Positions 8,726 through 9,379 of a DNA stretch of 9,379 nt are shown piece after piece. Numbering within the stretch: position 1 is the stretch's first letter; each line of letters begins with the position of its first letter. Source of the stretch: Actinomycetes bacterium (GTDB lineage Bacteria; Actinomycetota; Acidimicrobiia; Acidimicrobiales; CADCSY01). The translations under genes and the position numbers were made by a program. The DNA lies in assembly GCA_025464025.1 (NCBI GenBank), contig JAODBP010000301.1:1-9379 (forward strand), in the 5' to 3' direction. The notes below the pieces were generated by a model. It was not told the DNA's origin. It did not search any database and saw nothing but the letters and a program-made list of their open reading frames with translations.

Positions 8726-8865
8726 CGGAGGACCTCCGGCTCGTCGACGAGCTCGAGCTCCGGCCGCTCGCTCCCGGACAGGTCGGCGCACTCGACGCGC
8801 AGGGCGCGGCGGCGCTGGACCTCGGAGAGGGAGAGGGGTGAGAACGACATCGGCTGCTGGTACAT
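8722..8865 (-). CDS. Unrecognised 47-residue ORF at the usual nuoEFG position
   Basis: I do not recognise this short protein. It starts at ATG 8865, which overlaps the nuoD TGA (TGATG); an in-frame GTG just before it at 8868 gives the GTGA overlap instead and sits at a better distance (10 nt) from GGGAG at 8883..8879. It ends with a TGA that overlaps the nuoH GTG (GTGA). The protein is soluble-looking, with no signal or membrane segment: a polar N-terminus ([15 protein letters not shown]), a basic patch RRR at 18-20, one Cys at 26 and an acidic C-terminal half ending [12 protein letters not shown]. All but one of its 47 sense codons end in G or C, like the flanking genes. It occupies exactly the place where nuoE, nuoF and nuoG usually lie. 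It could be a small accessory subunit, a remnant left after loss of those genes, or a coupling ORF whose translation matters more than its product. Confidence 0.6.
   Translation of the reverse strand: MYQQPMSFSPLSLSEVQRRRALRVECADLSGSERPELELVDEPEVLR
8725..8739 (-). promoter_or_regulatory. nuoH Shine-Dalgarno site inside a 7-bp palindrome
   Basis: CCGGAGG and CCTCCGG flank a single central base, a perfect 7-bp inverted repeat. On the minus strand the first arm contains the GGAGG that serves nuoH, and the second arm runs into the GTG start at 8725. A folded RNA (five or six pairs with a small loop) would hide the ribosome site. The same bases are the last codons of the small upstream ORF, so its translation would open the structure. 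The palindrome and spacing are seen directly; the switching role is inferred. Confidence 0.5.
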
Positions 8866-9379
8866 CACCGGTCGATGTCTCCCAGGATGAAGTAGAGGCT
8901 GGCCAGGATGGCGATCACGTCGGGGACGTAGACGCCCTTCATGACCCACGGCACGATCGAGATGTTGTTGAACGACGCCGAGCGGATCTTGCAGCGGAAC
9001 GGGCCGAGGTCGCCCTTGCTGACGATGTAGTAGCCCATCTCGCCGAGGGGGTTCTCGGTGGAGACCCACGCCTCGCCGGCCGGCACCTTGATGATGCGGG
9101 GCACCTTGGCCATGATCGGCCCGCTCGGGATCCCGTCGCAGAGCTGCTCGACGATCTTGGCCGACTCCCGGACCTCCTGGAGCCGCACCCAGCACCGGGC
9201 GAACGAGTCGCCGTCGGGGTGGGTGATGACGTTGAAGTCGGCGTGCTTCCACGCCAGCGGGTAGTCGCGGTCGCGGCGGAGGTCCCAGTCGACGCCCGAG
9301 GCCCGGAGGTTGGCGCCCGACAGGCCGTAGCTGAGGGCGATGTCCTTGGGGATGATCCCGACGCCGCGGAGGCGGGCCT
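8865..9379 (-). CDS. nuoD: NADH-quinone oxidoreductase subunit D, C-terminal 170 residues (truncated by window edge)
   Basis: NuoD is the hydrogenase-related 49-kDa-type subunit that forms the quinone-reduction site with NuoB and NuoH. Only the C-terminal part is in the window; the frame enters at 9377 and runs open to the TGA at 8867..8865. Recognisable family features are YGLSGANLRASGVDWDLRR, then FARCWVRLQEVRESAKIVEQ, ENPLGEMGYYIVSKG, GPFRCKIRSASFNN and the C-terminal PDVIAILASLYFILGDIDR. The final GDIDR matches the family ending. Within the last helix the position after ASL is Tyr, where members I know have Asp, and SKG replaces the common SDG. No fused NuoC domain can be judged, because the N-terminus lies outside. 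The next ORF overlaps the stop, so translation continues directly into it. Confidence 0.96.
   Translation of the reverse strand, partial: ARLRGVGIIPKDIALSYGLSGANLRASGVDWDLRRDRDYPLAWKHADFNVITHPDGDSFARCWVRLQEVRESAKIVEQLCDGIPSGPIMAKVPRIIKVPAGEAWVSTENPLGEMGYYIVSKGDLGPFRCKIRSASFNNISIVPWVMKGVYVPDVIAILASLYFILGDIDR

Noticed and set aside
8707..8791. A longer nuoH start at 8791
   Set aside because: The extra N-terminus is Arg-rich and out of character for NuoH, and it would overlap most of the small ORF. The GTG at 8725 has a well-spaced GGAGG and a GTGA overlap.

Overview
The window is almost entirely one minus-strand operon for the proton-pumping NADH:quinone oxidoreductase family (complex I). In transcription order (right to left) it holds the C-terminal end of nuoD (cut by the window edge), an unrecognised 47-codon ORF, then nuoH, nuoI, nuoJ, nuoK, nuoL, nuoM and nuoN, a MidA/NDUFAF7-family SAM-dependent methyltransferase, and the first 15 codons of an unidentified gene that runs off the left edge. 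No RNA genes, mobile elements or CRISPR arrays were seen.

Organism: GC content is very high, nearly every codon ends in G or C, GTG starts are common and genes overlap tightly. This suggests a high-GC bacterium, most likely an actinomycete-type lineage. Acidimicrobiia is my best guess, but it rests on general protein character and not on a search.

Layout: genes are packed with almost no spacing. Junctions are TGATG or GTGA overlaps (nuoD/small ORF, small ORF/nuoH, nuoH/nuoI, nuoI/nuoJ) or gaps of 1, 3, 16 and 3 nt (nuoJ/K, K/L, L/M, M/N). The only sizeable breaks are 63 nt between nuoN and the methyltransferase, which holds a long imperfect hairpin, and 35 nt after the methyltransferase, which holds a small perfect palindrome. 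No operon promoter is visible; it presumably lies beyond the right edge, upstream of nuoA-nuoC.

How the genes work together: NuoD and NuoI belong to the peripheral arm that carries electrons to quinone, NuoH forms the quinone chamber in the membrane, and NuoJ, K, L, M and N form the proton-translocating membrane arm. Key proton-channel Glu and Lys residues can be read in NuoK, L, M and N, so the pump looks functional. nuoE, nuoF and nuoG, which in the usual 14-gene order lie between nuoD and nuoH, are absent at that place. Their position holds only the small ORF, coupled at both ends. This is therefore either an 11-subunit-type complex I without the NADH-oxidising module, or a complex whose module is encoded elsewhere. 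The methyltransferase at the end is related to the mitochondrial assembly factor that methylates the NuoD homologue NDUFS2, which makes it a plausible maturation factor for the complex.
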